The notes beneath the pieces were generated by a model. That model searched no databases. It had not been told where the DNA came from and saw nothing but the letters and a program-made list of their open reading frames with translations. A stretch of DNA of 64,000 nt from Centropus unirufus (Eukaryota > Chordata > Aves > Cuculiformes > Centropidae): assembly GCA_013397695.1 (NCBI GenBank), contig VYZI01000185.1, forward strand, positions 947,307 through 1,011,306. The letters are read 5' to 3'. The translations under genes and the position numbers were made by a program. Shown here piece by piece: positions 63,544-64,000 of the stretch (the first letter of the stretch is position 1; every line of letters begins with the position of its first letter).

Positions 63544-64000
63544 GACAATACAGGAATGGCTTACCCGAGTCCAGTCCCTGCTCTACTGCAATGAGAATGG
63601 GTTCTGGGGGACCTTTCTAGAAAGCCAACGGAGCTGTGTTTGCCATGGTGGCACCAGTCTGTGCCAGCGCCCCATCCCCTGCATCATCGGAGGCAACAAC
63701 AGCTGTGCCATGTGCAGCCTTGCCAACATCTCTCTCTGCGGCTCATGCAACAAGGGCTATAAGCTTTACCGGGGTCGCTGCGAGCCTCAGAACGTAGACT
63801 CAGAGCGGAGCGAGCAGTTCATTAGCTTTGAGACGGACTTGGATTTCCAGGACCTAGAGCTGAAATACCTGCTGCAGAAAATGGACTCTCGCTTATATGT
63901 GCACACCACCTTCATCAGCAATGAGATCCGCCTGGATACCTTCTTTGACCCCAGGTGGCGCAAACGCATGTCCCTCACCTTGAAGAGCAACAAGAACCGG
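63544..64000 (+). CDS. BRINP1: BRINP1 last coding exon, 5' part (residues 382-534), cut by window end
   Basis: The acceptor is TTCTTCCTGCCTGCAG|GACAAT. The exon completes Arg382 and runs in frame for 152 codons to Arg534, whose last base is base 64000. Ten cysteines lie between residues 397 and 461 (397, 413, 415, 422, 428, 436, 439, 447, 450, 461), an EGF/laminin-like disulphide region. Potential N-glycosylation sequons are Asn433 (NNS) and Asn443 (NIS). The following acidic stretch (FETDLDFQDLELKYLLQK) and the basic end RWRKRMSLTLKSNK begin the conserved C-terminal half. About 227 residues, the stop codon and the 3' UTR are outside the window. Confidence 0.97.

Larger units (their letters stand above)
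6963..64000 (+). other. BRINP1: BRINP1 gene, partial (exon 2 to within the last exon)
   Basis: This gene span is supported by seven exons whose joined translation reads 534 codons without a stop or frameshift. The protein is recognised as BRINP1 (BMP/retinoic acid-inducible neural-specific protein 1, also DBC1). Order of parts: hydrophobic signal peptide, MACPF-type domain with the YGTH signature at residues 125-128, a Cys-rich knot around 252-278, a helical basic stretch around 338-365, and a second Cys-rich segment around 397-461. Known for the family: it is neuronal, enters the secretory pathway, is induced by BMP and retinoic acid, and suppresses G1/S progression. In humans the gene has eight exons with a non-coding first one, so the exons here are numbered 2 to 8. 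The 3' end and exon 1 are outside the window. Identity is very secure; species is inferred only as avian. Confidence 0.97.

Noticed and set aside
1..64000. tRNA, rRNA, snRNA genes, CRISPR arrays, full-length LTR elements, intact LINE reverse transcriptase
   Set aside because: Looked for on both strands by eye and not found; a covariance-model or repeat-library search could still reveal diverged small cases.

Overview
This window is vertebrate nuclear DNA, most likely from a bird. It is AT-rich and CpG-poor, and more than 95% of it is intron. The interspersed repeats are CR1 LINE fragments and old MIR-type SINE remnants, with no L1, Alu or recent retrovirus. I see no bacterial, phage, CRISPR or operon structure.

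One gene explains every real coding segment. It is BRINP1 (DBC1/DBCCR1), on the + strand, a neuronal MACPF-domain protein that restrains the cell cycle. Seven coding exons can be placed to the base: 7013-7230, 38267-38457, 43326-43495, 44779-44884, 51470-51706, 56997-57219 and 63544-64000. All introns are GT-AG, and every split codon rejoins in frame. Together they give 534 uninterrupted codons, starting at the initiator Met. The mammalian protein is about 761 residues long (from memory), so about 227 codons, the stop and the 3' UTR lie beyond base 64000. The first non-coding exon and the promoter lie upstream of base 1.

Layout: 1-6962 is the end of intron 1 (or upstream DNA if 6963 is not an acceptor). 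6963-7012 is 5' UTR with two short upstream reading frames. 7013-7230 codes for the signal peptide and mature N-terminus. 7231-38266 is a 31-kb intron. 38267-44884 holds three exons of the MACPF domain. 44885-63543 holds two more exons separated by introns of 5 to 7 kb. The window ends inside the large last exon, which codes for a cysteine-rich region and the start of the C-terminal region.

The introns hold CR1 pieces of several ages in both orientations, MIR-like SINE relics, a few copies of an old palindromic repeat, simple repeats, and some motif clusters that could be regulatory. No wholly new biological system is visible. The points most worth checking are the overlapping upstream reading frames, candidate recursive splice sites in the 31-kb intron, a ZNF143/Staf-like site in intron 6, and a perfect 14-bp inverted repeat. 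Repeat family names rest on remembered consensus sequences, not on a database search.
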